Shown: positions 18,453 through 27,281 of the stretch, piece after piece | Layout of the letters: every line of letters starts with the position of its first letter | Numbering within the stretch: the stretch's first letter is position 1 | From: Clostridiales bacterium | Lineage (GTDB): Bacteria > Bacillota > Clostridia > TANB77 > CAG-508 | DNA length: 64,000 nucleotides | Reading direction: 5' to 3' | Assembly (NCBI GenBank): GCA_003525075.1 | Contig: DQFO01000021.1 | Span: 62,001 to 126,000, forward strand | Notes under the pieces: generated by a model | What the model was told of the DNA's origin: nothing | What the model saw: the letters and a program-made list of their open reading frames with translations, nothing else | Database searches by the model: none | Translations under genes and position numbers: made by a program

Positions 18453-18980
18453 TTAAATTTCTCTTACTTCTCTATTTTCTCCTCTTTTTCTCTCCATCAC
18501 TTTTCTTGCAATCCACAATACAAAAATCACAATACATATACCAAGGCAAACACCTGCTGAATCAATCATAACATCAAAAACTCTAGCAGACCTTCCTGGC
18601 ACAAAATATTGATGTATTTCATCAGAACTTGCATACAATACACCAACTATTAAACTTATCCATATTCTTTTACTTTGCTTTAACTTATATGTATTCATAA
18701 GTGACATCATTAGTAATCCAACTACTGTATATATTGAAAAATGTGCTAATTTTCTTATTATTTTTTCTGTATGCTCTAAAAAGAGCTCTTTCTCACTTTT
18801 AGGCATATTTTGTACTTTTTTGATATTACTTGTAACTATTTCTGTAAATTTTCTACTTACTCCACTTGATTTTGTTCCATTTTGGTTTGAAAAACAGAAT
18901 ATTCGTACAAATGTTGCAAGTAATAATATTATTAATATTGCTCTTATTATATTTATTTTGCTAATCTTATTTTTTTTCAT
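18453..18980 (-). CDS. VanZ family membrane protein
   Basis: This 175-residue protein has four or so helices and the VanZ pattern: F-S-N-Q-N-G near 30, R-K-L-A-H-F-S-I-Y near 72, and S-S-D-E-I-H-Q-Y-F-V-P-G-R near 118. VanZ proteins are often linked to cell-envelope and surface-polymer genes, but their biochemical role is unsettled. It is the first gene after the promoter at 19008-19036 and so heads module 2. Confidence 0.85.
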   Translation of the reverse strand: MKKNKISKINIIRAILIILLLATFVRIFCFSNQNGTKSSGVSRKFTEIVTSNIKKVQNMPKSEKELFLEHTEKIIRKLAHFSIYTVVGLLMMSLMNTYKLKQSKRIWISLIVGVLYASSDEIHQYFVPGRSARVFDVMIDSAGVCLGICIVIFVLWIARKVMERKRGENREVREI

Positions 18981-19007
18981 TTTTGTTCCTCTGTTTCTAT
19001 CTATATA

Positions 19008-19036
19008 ATTTTAATATTATATTAAGATTTTGTCAA
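19008..19036 (-). promoter_or_regulatory. Promoter of polysaccharide module 2
   Basis: On the minus strand there is TTGACA (19031-19036), a 17-bp spacer and TAAAAT (19008-19013), just ahead of vanZ and about 70 bp past the hairpin that ends module 1. Confidence 0.6.
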
Positions 19037-19107
19037 TATACAATGTGCTATTTTTCAACAAAAGTCTACACTAATTTTAGGATTTTTTTACTATTTTCTC
19101 CATAAAT

Positions 19108-19135
19108 AAAGAAGCCAGATTAATCTAGCTTCTTT
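19108..19135 (-). terminator. Hairpin between polysaccharide modules 1 and 2
   Basis: An AAAGAAGC/GCTTCTTT stem (19108-19115 with 19128-19135) has an inner palindrome (AGATTAATCT) that extends it. The trailing T-tract on the minus strand is weak (TTTATTTATG), so some read-through from module 1 is possible. Confidence 0.55.
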
Positions 19136-19239
19136 GCATACGAATAATATATATTATATTTTTTATACCATGTCAAGCCTTTTAAAACTTTTCGATTTAA
19201 GTATTAACGTTAAGATATTATTCTTATATTATGTCTTTT

Positions 19240-20277
19240 CTATTCCCCATAAATAATATTTTTCATACTCTTACTAGCCTTTTGTAGATCACAAACATAA
19301 TAATATATACCATTTATATTATCACCTTTTCCACCATCATCTTCTGAAGGAATTTGTTTTGATACAATATTATTCAAATATGAACTTGTATTTCCTAATA
19401 CATCTGAAGCAATTCCCATACATTCAGAAACATTCAAATTTGTTTTTACCTCTGATAATACACTATCACTCAAGCTCCAAAGTTGTGTTATACTCATTGT
19501 AGAAACCTTATTCATTACAGCTGTAAGAACATCTCTTTGACGTTCCTCTCTAGTAAAATCATTTCCAATAGTTCTATTTCTAGAATGTGTTAATGCTTGT
19601 TCACCTGTTAATTTTACTTTTCCATAACTTGACAATAATTGTACAGGTTTTTTAGTCAATTCATAAGATTCATGAACAAACTCATTTATATAATCTTTTT
19701 CTGCTTTACTTATATTTAATTCAATACCACCAATTTTATTTATAACATTTATTAATCCTTTAAAATTAATAGTTACATATTCAGATATATTTAATCCAAA
19801 ATTAGAATTAATTGTCTTTAATGCTAATTGTTCTTTTCCATATGCATAAGCATGATTTATTTTTGTTTTTCCATGTCCTGCAACAGAAACATATGTATCT
19901 CTTGGAATACTTATTAATTTTATTGTTTTATCAACTTGATTTATTGATGCAATCATTATTGCATCACTTCTACCACCATCTATTCCAAATAATGCTACAT
20001 TTTTTATTTTTTCAAATTCTTCTTTACTTACATTATCAGATACTTCAGTATATAAATCTTCATTTACATCCAAATCACCTTTATCTAATTTATCAAAATT
20101 TATTTTTGATATTTTTCCAGCAACCATTCCAGTTCCAACACCTAATAATATTACTAATAATATTAAAATTATTGCTACTATAATTCCAGCTATTTTTCCT
20201 TTTTTACCTTTTTGCTTTTTTTGATATCTTTTTCCACCTTTTGTTTTTCTTGTTTGTCCATTTTCTTCATCAATCAT
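19240..20277 (-). CDS. LytR-CpsA-Psr (LCP) family glycopolymer ligase
   Basis: This 345-residue protein has a basic cytoplasmic N-terminus, one signal-anchor helix (about 30-52) and an extracellular LCP domain: S-D-A-I-M-I-A, S-I-P-R-D-T-Y-V, K-I-N-H-A-Y-A-Y-G and T-H-S-R-N-R-x-x-x-x-D-F-x-R-E-x-R-Q. LCP enzymes move finished glycopolymers from undecaprenyl carrier to peptidoglycan, so the module 1 product is probably wall-linked. The start overlaps the flippase stop (ATGA), and the gene is the last of module 1. Confidence 0.88.
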   Translation of the reverse strand: MIDEENGQTRKTKGGKRYQKKQKGKKGKIAGIIVAIILILLVILLGVGTGMVAGKISKINFDKLDKGDLDVNEDLYTEVSDNVSKEEFEKIKNVALFGIDGGRSDAIMIASINQVDKTIKLISIPRDTYVSVAGHGKTKINHAYAYGKEQLALKTINSNFGLNISEYVTINFKGLINVINKIGGIELNISKAEKDYINEFVHESYELTKKPVQLLSSYGKVKLTGEQALTHSRNRTIGNDFTREERQRDVLTAVMNKVSTMSITQLWSLSDSVLSEVKTNLNVSECMGIASDVLGNTSSYLNNIVSKQIPSEDDGGKGDNINGIYYYVCDLQKASKSMKNIIYGE

Positions 20278-21809
20278 TGTTTTACCTCCTTTTTTCTGAA
20301 TAGTATATTTTTTATTATATTTATATAATATTTATATTCTTCTGTTCTCCCAGATACTAATGTTATTATTATAACTGGTATTATTATAGCTACTACAACA
20401 CTCAATACTTGTTCAGCAAATATATTACTTACTCTTATTAATTGATTTACTCCCATTGTAATTCCAATTATAACTGTTGCATACAATATTGTTTTAATAA
20501 ATTCTAAATAATAATCTTTTAATCTTTTATTAAATATTGGTCTATATACATATTTTGGATAACTATATAATAGTATTACTAAAGAACTTACTGCTGTACC
20601 TAAAAATATTCCTGCTAATCCACATATTTTTAATAATATTATTGACGCAACTAGATTAACTACTGATTCTAATATTGGTACAAATCTATCTACATAAAAT
20701 ATGCCTGCTGCTTCTTTAAATGCCATAAGTGGTCTTCTCATTCCTTGAATGAAGAATTTTAATATTAATGAGATTAATATAAATTTTGATAATATATATT
20801 GTTCTCCAAAGAAAATCGTTATAAATGGTTCTATTGCACATGCCATTCCTGTTGCACCTATTATAAATATTACAAAATTAAGAAAATTTAGTTTTTTATA
20901 AATTTCATAATTTCTTTCTTTATTATTTTCTGTTAATAAATCACCTATACTTGCCGTAGCTGATAATAAAAATTGATTTAATATTGTTGTAATTGCTGAA
21001 AGTACTAAATTGTAATTTGAATAATAGGCAACTGTAACTAGTCCTTCAAAAAATACTGAAATCAATATTGTATCTGTACTACTTACAACAAATCCAGCTA
21101 TCTTATGGAAAAATAAAGCTTTTATATTTTTTATAATATCATCTTTTGTTTCTTTATCTAATTCTTTTACATCTTTTTCATTTATATATGGATATTTTTT
21201 ATCTGCAATTATATTTATCAGTACATTTTCTAATATTCTGCAACCTAGTTTAATTAACAAAAATACACAATAATTATGTGTTAAATATAAAAATACTATT
21301 TGCAATCCATTCATTACTACTAAATAAATTAAATGAACTATATTTGTAAGATATTCTTCTTGGTTTGCATATATTATTGATCTTTTATATGCTATTGTAT
21401 ATGAAAATATTACATCTGTTAAAAATAAGAAATATAGTAAGTATAAGTTTTGAATTGTCTGTGTTTCTCCTACAATTTGTTTTAAAAATATACTAACAAT
21501 AAGACCTATAGCCAGCATTACTATTATTATAATGCTATAACACTTTTTGTAAAATTTCATTAATGATTTTATTTTTTCTTTATCTTTATTGGCTATTGGT
21601 TTATACATATTATATATGATTGCTGAACCTAATCCTAGTTCAGCAATTGATAACATTGACAATATACTTGTTAATACTGTGTTTAATCCTAAATATTCTT
21701 CCCCTAATGTTTTTAAAAATATTGATTGTACTACTACTCCTAATACTATATTTAGAGCATTACTTATTAGTGCAACTATAATATTTTTTGCCGATTTTTG
21801 TGCTCTCAT
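20274..21809 (-). CDS. Polysaccharide flippase (Wzx-like), module 1
   Basis: This 511-residue protein with about 14 helices opens with A-K-N-I-I-V-A-L-I-S-N-A and the loop F-L-K-T-L-G-E-E-Y-L-G-L-N, typical of Gram-positive Wzx transporters. It translocates the lipid-linked unit to the outer face. Its ATG overlaps the stop of the preceding gene (TAATG), and its own stop overlaps the LCP start, so all three are translationally coupled. Confidence 0.87.
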   Translation of the reverse strand: MRAQKSAKNIIVALISNALNIVLGVVVQSIFLKTLGEEYLGLNTVLTSILSMLSIAELGLGSAIIYNMYKPIANKDKEKIKSLMKFYKKCYSIIIIVMLAIGLIVSIFLKQIVGETQTIQNLYLLYFLFLTDVIFSYTIAYKRSIIYANQEEYLTNIVHLIYLVVMNGLQIVFLYLTHNYCVFLLIKLGCRILENVLINIIADKKYPYINEKDVKELDKETKDDIIKNIKALFFHKIAGFVVSSTDTILISVFFEGLVTVAYYSNYNLVLSAITTILNQFLLSATASIGDLLTENNKERNYEIYKKLNFLNFVIFIIGATGMACAIEPFITIFFGEQYILSKFILISLILKFFIQGMRRPLMAFKEAAGIFYVDRFVPILESVVNLVASIILLKICGLAGIFLGTAVSSLVILLYSYPKYVYRPIFNKRLKDYYLEFIKTILYATVIIGITMGVNQLIRVSNIFAEQVLSVVVAIIIPVIIITLVSGRTEEYKYYINIIKNILFRKKEVKQ

Positions 21810-24409
21810 TAATTTTTCCTCATTTCATATTTGTTTATAATTATTTTTACTACTTGGTATCCACATATACACATAATCCATGCACCCCAAAACTGTGGTG
21901 TTATTATAAATTGCAAAAATTGTAATGCTTCTGCTCTTGGAATTATAAATATATTTAATGTACTTATTAATACTATTGATGCTATAAAGGTGTTCTTTTT
22001 TAATAGTCTTGGAATTGCCATTAATAAATATCCTAAAATCAGGCTATATACAATTACACCAATATATCCAAAGTCTGTATATGTTTCCAGTATAAATGAT
22101 GATCCCCATCCATGTCCTTCTAAATAATCTTTTCTTGTTAAATATGATATTATATGTGAATAACTACTTGATTCAAGTGCTTTTGTTACATTATTTCCTG
22201 TTGGTAATGGCTTTGTTTTAAATATTTTTTGTGATATTGTACTATATTTAAAATAGTCAATAAAAGGCCCAAATGTATAATTATGGTTTGTTGTTGTTTT
22301 TATCTTATCTTTTATCTCATATCCTATGTTCAATACATCATAAGATACTCCTTGTGTATAGAAAAAGTCTCCAAATAAAGATATTATATTAGTTGTTGGT
22401 ACTTCTTCATCTACTCTTGAATAATTATAAATTGCAAGTCCTATTATTGCTACTGGTATAAGTAATATTAAAGCTATTTTTTCGAATTTTCCTATCCATC
22501 TTTCTTTGTTATTCAAATAATCTCTTATTACAAAATATGAAAATATAAACAATGCTGATATAACAATAGGTGTTCTTTGCCCTATTAAAAATGTTGGGAT
22601 ATTATATATCATAAAAATTCCAACTGGTATTATTGCTTTCTTCTTACTTGGCATACATGCAAGGAATATACATAACATTATATCTGACATTCCTGCTAAT
22701 AGTGTTATTATTGGATTAAATGTATTTTCATATGTTAGATAATATTCTACATAGTCTTTTCCATTCATATATATTAATTTATCATATTCTGTTATTATTG
22801 AAAAAATAGCACAAACCAAAAATAATACTAAAGCTATATTAGTAAATATTTTCTTATCTTTACATTTTGATTCGTTTGTATTTTCTTTTATATTTTCTGT
22901 AATTTTATTTTTCTTTTCAGAAATTCTACTTCCAATATATATTGAAAATGTTGCTATAAAAACTAATAAAAATACATGCTGTTGTGAATCTATTGAGAAC
23001 TTTTCTATCCAGTTTATAGCTTTAAATATGCTTATAACTGGCTTGGCTAATAAAAATGTAAACATTGCTATATTAAATATTAATAAATATATTCTTTGAC
23101 TTATATTTTTACTTGAATATATTATATTTAATATTACTCCTATTACATCTGTAATTAATAATAAATACAAATTTTTAGTAAAAAAGCTTATTATAAATGC
23201 AATTACTGTAATTAACCAAACTGAATCTATATTATGCTTTTCAACTGGCAATTTTTCAATTTCTTCATATGTTCTCTTTGAATTTTCTGTATCTGTATAA
23301 ATATAAAAATCTTTTGTTTTATTTTTATATTTTTCATTCATTTCAAAGTTACAATTTACACTTTCTATTAGTTTGTTAATACATTCATCAACAGTATGTG
23401 TTACTTCTCCAAAACCATCTTCATAATTCCAATATCCTTCTGGTATATGATTTTTTCTAAATTCTTCATAATCAAATTGAAAATATTGTAATGGCTTTTT
23501 CATATATGCAAAATCAAATGCTACACTTGAATAGTCTGTTATTAAATATTTGCACTCTCTTAATAGTTCTTGTATACTCTTTTCTGTTTTGTCAACTATC
23601 TTTATTCTTGAATTTGTAGTTATAAATTTATCTTTGTATGGAATCATATTATCATGTAAACACATATATAATTCTAAATTTTCTTTTTCTAATAAGTCTG
23701 ACAGTCTTGTATCTTTTATTAAATCTTGTATAGTTGAATAGTATTTTGAATCTAAAAATGCTTTTTCATCATTTTCAAATTGCTTTCTCCATGTAAACAT
23801 CATTAAGATTTTATTGCTATTTTTTGACTCGTCTTTTAATAAATCATATCTGCAAAATCCTGTTTTTTTGGCATTTTCTTCATTATATCCTAACTCGTTT
23901 ATTACAAAATCATATTCTTTGTTTCCTGCACAACAAAATAAGTCTACTTTACTCTCGTTTTTTAATAAACATTGCACTTTATTTTGTGTTATCCCATGTT
24001 GCAAAAATATTGATTTAAATCTATATATAAATGTTCCTTGAAAATTAAATACTAATTCTGGAAATGGTAATCCAGAACCTATTTGCGAGCTTATATATTT
24101 TGTTGATGCTATTGTATATATATTGTGTTTTAAACTATTTTTATATAATAGATTTTTATTGTATTTTTTTAATTTATCATAATATATTGATTTTTTTGTT
24201 ATTACATAATATATATCTTTTTTACTTTTATTTTCCATTGCATATTTAAAGAATGCATATCCATTGTCTTTGGCATCATCACCATTTTCTGCTACTATCC
24301 ATATATCCCTTTTTATCAGTCTTAATATCATTCCAGGTATAAAAGATATTAAAATAACAAGCATTTCCAAGATATGTTTTGGTTTTATTTTTTTCAATTT
24401 GTTTAGCAT
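21809..24409 (-). CDS. Fusion: CDP-glycerol glycerophosphotransferase-like plus Wzy-type polymerase
   Basis: The ATG at 24409 with GGAGGG four bases upstream is preferred to the ATG at 24421, giving about 866 residues. Residues ~1-395 match the TagB/TagF glycerophosphotransferase family: W-I-V-A-E-N-G-D-D-A-K-D-N-G, L-Q-H-G-I-T, L-I-T-D-Y-S-S-V-A-F-D and P-E-G-Y-W-N-Y. Residues ~410-866 form 10-12 membrane helices with L-I-G-Q-R-T-P-I-V, like the O-antigen polysaccharide polymerase Wzy family. One chain thus seems to combine glycerophosphate (or polyol-phosphate) addition with polymerisation. The two activities are normally separate proteins. Confidence 0.82.
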   Translation of the reverse strand: MLNKLKKIKPKHILEMLVILISFIPGMILRLIKRDIWIVAENGDDAKDNGYAFFKYAMENKSKKDIYYVITKKSIYYDKLKKYNKNLLYKNSLKHNIYTIASTKYISSQIGSGLPFPELVFNFQGTFIYRFKSIFLQHGITQNKVQCLLKNESKVDLFCCAGNKEYDFVINELGYNEENAKKTGFCRYDLLKDESKNSNKILMMFTWRKQFENDEKAFLDSKYYSTIQDLIKDTRLSDLLEKENLELYMCLHDNMIPYKDKFITTNSRIKIVDKTEKSIQELLRECKYLITDYSSVAFDFAYMKKPLQYFQFDYEEFRKNHIPEGYWNYEDGFGEVTHTVDECINKLIESVNCNFEMNEKYKNKTKDFYIYTDTENSKRTYEEIEKLPVEKHNIDSVWLITVIAFIISFFTKNLYLLLITDVIGVILNIIYSSKNISQRIYLLIFNIAMFTFLLAKPVISIFKAINWIEKFSIDSQQHVFLLVFIATFSIYIGSRISEKKNKITENIKENTNESKCKDKKIFTNIALVLFLVCAIFSIITEYDKLIYMNGKDYVEYYLTYENTFNPIITLLAGMSDIMLCIFLACMPSKKKAIIPVGIFMIYNIPTFLIGQRTPIVISALFIFSYFVIRDYLNNKERWIGKFEKIALILLIPVAIIGLAIYNYSRVDEEVPTTNIISLFGDFFYTQGVSYDVLNIGYEIKDKIKTTTNHNYTFGPFIDYFKYSTISQKIFKTKPLPTGNNVTKALESSSYSHIISYLTRKDYLEGHGWGSSFILETYTDFGYIGVIVYSLILGYLLMAIPRLLKKNTFIASIVLISTLNIFIIPRAEALQFLQFIITPQFWGAWIMCICGYQVVKIIINKYEMRKN

Positions 24410-24420
24410 TTGTCCCTCCA

Positions 24421-24663
24421 TTAATAGAATATTTCATCATAATTATAATTCATAAAAAATTCTCTTGCATTTGAGAAATATTCCTTATAATTGTCTTTAT
24501 TTAATAACTTTGATTCCCTTTTCATTTTTTCTGCTATATACTCATTTATTTTTTCTAAATAATGTGAATAATCTTTATAATTATCTAATTTTATTCTCCT
24601 ATCATTTTTTGTTGTAATGCTACATATAATTTCAATGGAAATACAAATTTTGCCAATGCACAT
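24421..24663 (-). CDS. Small uncharacterised ORF between GT2 and fusion gene
   Basis: The frame encodes a charged, Tyr/Lys-rich peptide whose last 57 codons fill the gap between two genes. Its stop overlaps the downstream gene's first ATG (TAATG), which suggests coupled translation. The start is unclear. The ATG at 24663 lies 73 bp inside the glycosyltransferase and has no ribosome site. The only good site, AGGAG at the end of that gene, is followed by ATA. It may be a small protein with an odd start, or a C-terminal piece of the glycosyltransferase cut off by a frameshift. Confidence 0.35.
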   Translation of the reverse strand: MCIGKICISIEIICSITTKNDRRIKLDNYKDYSHYLEKINEYIAEKMKRESKLLNKDNYKEYFSNAREFFMNYNYDEIFY

Positions 24664-25556
24664 TTTATAAAAATTCTCTTGCGCACAGGGAATTGTTTTA
24701 ATATTGTATTAATATCTTGTCCATCCAAATTTTTTTTACATTTATTAATATTTTCTATTATTTCTTTTTTCAAATGTTTTTCTTTTATCAAACTATATGT
24801 TTTACTATATAGCAAATGCTCTACCATTCTTATATTTATTGATTTTTTATATTCTTGTGGTAATTGATTTTTAAATTTTTCATATGTTATATCATAAAAA
24901 CTCAAATCTTCTAATCTATGGTTAGACGCTGAGTTTTCTCTTTGAAAATAGTTATATAAACATTCATCTATATATACTATTTTTTGTGCATAAAATCCTG
25001 CAACAGGTATAACTGGCAATTCTTCACAGTTCTTTATTCCTACAGGATATTTTATATTGTGTTCTACTAAAATTGATTTTTTTATTAATTTTGCCCAAGA
25101 TGTTATTGGTAAATATGAAATACATGTTTCTTTGGTTATTTCTATATTATTAAAAGTATTATATTTTGCTTCTATTTTTCTTCCATCTTTATATGTTATA
25201 TAATAACCTACAAATACAAAATCTGCACCATCTTCAACTTTTTCCATCATTTTTTTAGTTGCTTGCTTTTCATACCAATCATCTGAGTCACAAAACATTA
25301 TATATTCAGACTTTGTATTTTCTATTCCTCTATTTCTTGAATATGATACTCCCATATTTTTTTCATTTTCAAGAAGAATAATATTATTATATTTTTTTGT
25401 ATATTCTTTTACAATTTTAGTTGATTCGTCTGTAGAACAATCATCTACTACTATTATTTCATTTACTCTATATTCTTGTTCTAATAGTGAATCTAAACAT
25501 CTTTTTATATATATTCCTGAGTTGTAATTAGGTATTATAACTCCAATTGTTTTCAT
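24591..25556 (-). CDS. GT2 glycosyltransferase, module 1 (second)
   Basis: This 321-residue GT-A enzyme has V-I-I-P-N-Y-N-S-G-I-Y-I at the start, V-D-D-C-S-T-D-E-S near 40 and the metal site F-C-D-S-D-D-W near 92. It adds a sugar in the cytoplasm. It begins immediately after the preceding GT2 gene stops (no gap), and a small frame overlaps its 3' end. Confidence 0.85.
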   Translation of the reverse strand: MKTIGVIIPNYNSGIYIKRCLDSLLEQEYRVNEIIVVDDCSTDESTKIVKEYTKKYNNIILLENEKNMGVSYSRNRGIENTKSEYIMFCDSDDWYEKQATKKMMEKVEDGADFVFVGYYITYKDGRKIEAKYNTFNNIEITKETCISYLPITSWAKLIKKSILVEHNIKYPVGIKNCEELPVIPVAGFYAQKIVYIDECLYNYFQRENSASNHRLEDLSFYDITYEKFKNQLPQEYKKSINIRMVEHLLYSKTYSLIKEKHLKKEIIENINKCKKNLDGQDINTILKQFPVRKRIFIKCALAKFVFPLKLYVALQQKMIGE

Positions 25557-26558
25557 CTATTTTCTCTTCCTTTTCATAAAAAATCCCTTTACTATTCCCA
25601 CAACAGTACCTATTCCATAAGCACAATGCAATACAAAGAAAATAAATGGGAGTAATAAATAGCTAATACTAAATCCATTTTTTATTGTTATTAGTATAAT
25701 ATTTAATATATTAAATAACAAATATGCACTTGTTAATAAATATACAAATATTGGAACATTAACAAATGCCATTATTACAGAAAATAAAATTCCTAACACA
25801 AATAAAAATGGTACTAAATGATATATTGAAAAACATTTTGGACAATAATGTAATGTTATTCCAATCCATTTTCCATTACCATATTTTTGTTTTATCATTC
25901 CTTTCAAATCACTTCTTGCATATCTATATGATTTAATATTGGGTGAAAGTAAAAACTTATATCCTTTTTGTTTCATTCTATAATGCATTTCATTATCTTC
26001 TGTTCTTGCTAAATTTTCATTATATGGTCCAACATCATCAAATACTTTTTTTCTGTACATTGCAAATGCCAATGTACTTACATATTCTTTACTTTCTTTT
26101 CTTCTAAAATCTGCAATTCCACATCCAAATATAGATTCTTCTGCTATTAATAATAATTTTTCTTTCCAATCATTATTTTGTGTTACACTTATACATTTTC
26201 CCCCAACAATGTTTTCTCCATTTTCAATCTCTTTAACATTGTTCCAAATAAAATCTTTGTCAAAAAACGTATGTGCATCAACTCTTAGTACAACTTCTCC
26301 TGTAACTTCTTTTAATGCTACATTCCATCCTTTAGGTAAAGTTTTTCCTTTGTTTGTAAGTATTTTTATTTGATAAAAATCTTTTTCATTTTCTTTTTTA
26401 AATTCCTCAAAAACTTTTCTTGTTCCATCTGTTGATATACTATCAACTAATATTACTTCTATATCTTTATGTGGATAATCTTGTTTTTTTAATGATTCTA
26501 AACTTTTATCCAAAAATTTTTCTGCATTATATGCTATTATTATAAAAGATACTAACAT
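25557..26558 (-). CDS. GT2 glycosyltransferase with C-terminal membrane helices, module 1
   Basis: The 333 residues form a GT-A domain (S-F-I-I-I-A-Y-N-A-E-K-F, L-V-D-S-I-S-T-D-G-T, L-R-V-D-A-H-T-F near 115, E-D-N-E-M-H-Y-R near 187) followed by two to three transmembrane helices (about 245-325), as in succinoglycan ExoA-type enzymes. It is probably the first or second sugar addition after priming, since it follows the initiating transferase by 9 bp. Confidence 0.85.
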   Translation of the reverse strand: MLVSFIIIAYNAEKFLDKSLESLKKQDYPHKDIEVILVDSISTDGTRKVFEEFKKENEKDFYQIKILTNKGKTLPKGWNVALKEVTGEVVLRVDAHTFFDKDFIWNNVKEIENGENIVGGKCISVTQNNDWKEKLLLIAEESIFGCGIADFRRKESKEYVSTLAFAMYRKKVFDDVGPYNENLARTEDNEMHYRMKQKGYKFLLSPNIKSYRYARSDLKGMIKQKYGNGKWIGITLHYCPKCFSIYHLVPFLFVLGILFSVIMAFVNVPIFVYLLTSAYLLFNILNIILITIKNGFSISYLLLPFIFFVLHCAYGIGTVVGIVKGFFMKRKRK

Positions 26559-26567
26559 CTATTTCTC

Positions 26568-27266
26568 CTATCTTAATACTCCTATTACTGTATCTATACA
26601 AATTTTCAAATCATGTAAAACAGAAAACTGTTTTAAATATTCTAAATTATATTTCATTTTACCTGGTAAAACATCTTCAACATATGCCACATCTGTATCT
26701 TTACCAGCCTTTACTGCTTTGTCTAATATTTCATCTTCATCTTTATATTTTATACTTGCAATTGATGTAACACCAGCAGGCATAAGTAATGTTGCCATCA
26801 TTTCATCTGTATATTTGTCAACATATTTTTTTACTTCTGGTCTTGTTCCAACAAATGTCATCTCACCTTTTAAAATATTTATTAATTGTGGTATTTCATC
26901 AAGTCTAACTTTTCTAATTACTTTTCCCACTCTTGTTATTCTAGCATCATTTCCAACTGTTACTAATGATCCTATTTTGTCTGCATTTTGTACCATTGTT
27001 CTGAACTTAAATATTTTAAATATTTTTCCATTTGTTGTAACTCTTTCTTGTCTATAAAATACTGGTCCTTTTGAGTCTATCTTTATTAATATTGCTAATA
27101 TTAATAAAATTGGTGAAAGTATTATTAATAAGACTAATGAAAAGAATATGTCAAATATTCTTTTCATTACTAAACTAATTTTCTTTTTTGATATTATATC
27201 ATAATATTCTTTCACTTTTTCATTTTTCATTTTTTCTGGTAATTTTTCATAATCTTTTAATATCAT
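26568..27266 (-). CDS. Initiating sugar-phosphate transferase, module 1
   Basis: This 232-residue monotopic phosphoglycosyl transferase has one membrane-embedded helix near 38-62, then S-K-G-P-V-F-Y-R-Q-E-R-V, F-K-F-R-T-M, V-R-L-D-E-I-P-Q-L and V-G-T-R-P-E-V. It charges undecaprenyl phosphate with a sugar phosphate. The dehydratase and aminotransferase directly upstream suggest an amino- or acetamido-deoxysugar donor (as in the PglF/PglE/PglC order), but the exact sugar cannot be read. Confidence 0.88.
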   Translation of the reverse strand: MILKDYEKLPEKMKNEKVKEYYDIISKKKISLVMKRIFDIFFSLVLLIILSPILLILAILIKIDSKGPVFYRQERVTTNGKIFKIFKFRTMVQNADKIGSLVTVGNDARITRVGKVIRKVRLDEIPQLINILKGEMTFVGTRPEVKKYVDKYTDEMMATLLMPAGVTSIASIKYKDEDEILDKAVKAGKDTDVAYVEDVLPGKMKYNLEYLKQFSVLHDLKICIDTVIGVLR

Positions 27267-27281
27267 TTTAAATTTTCCTTT

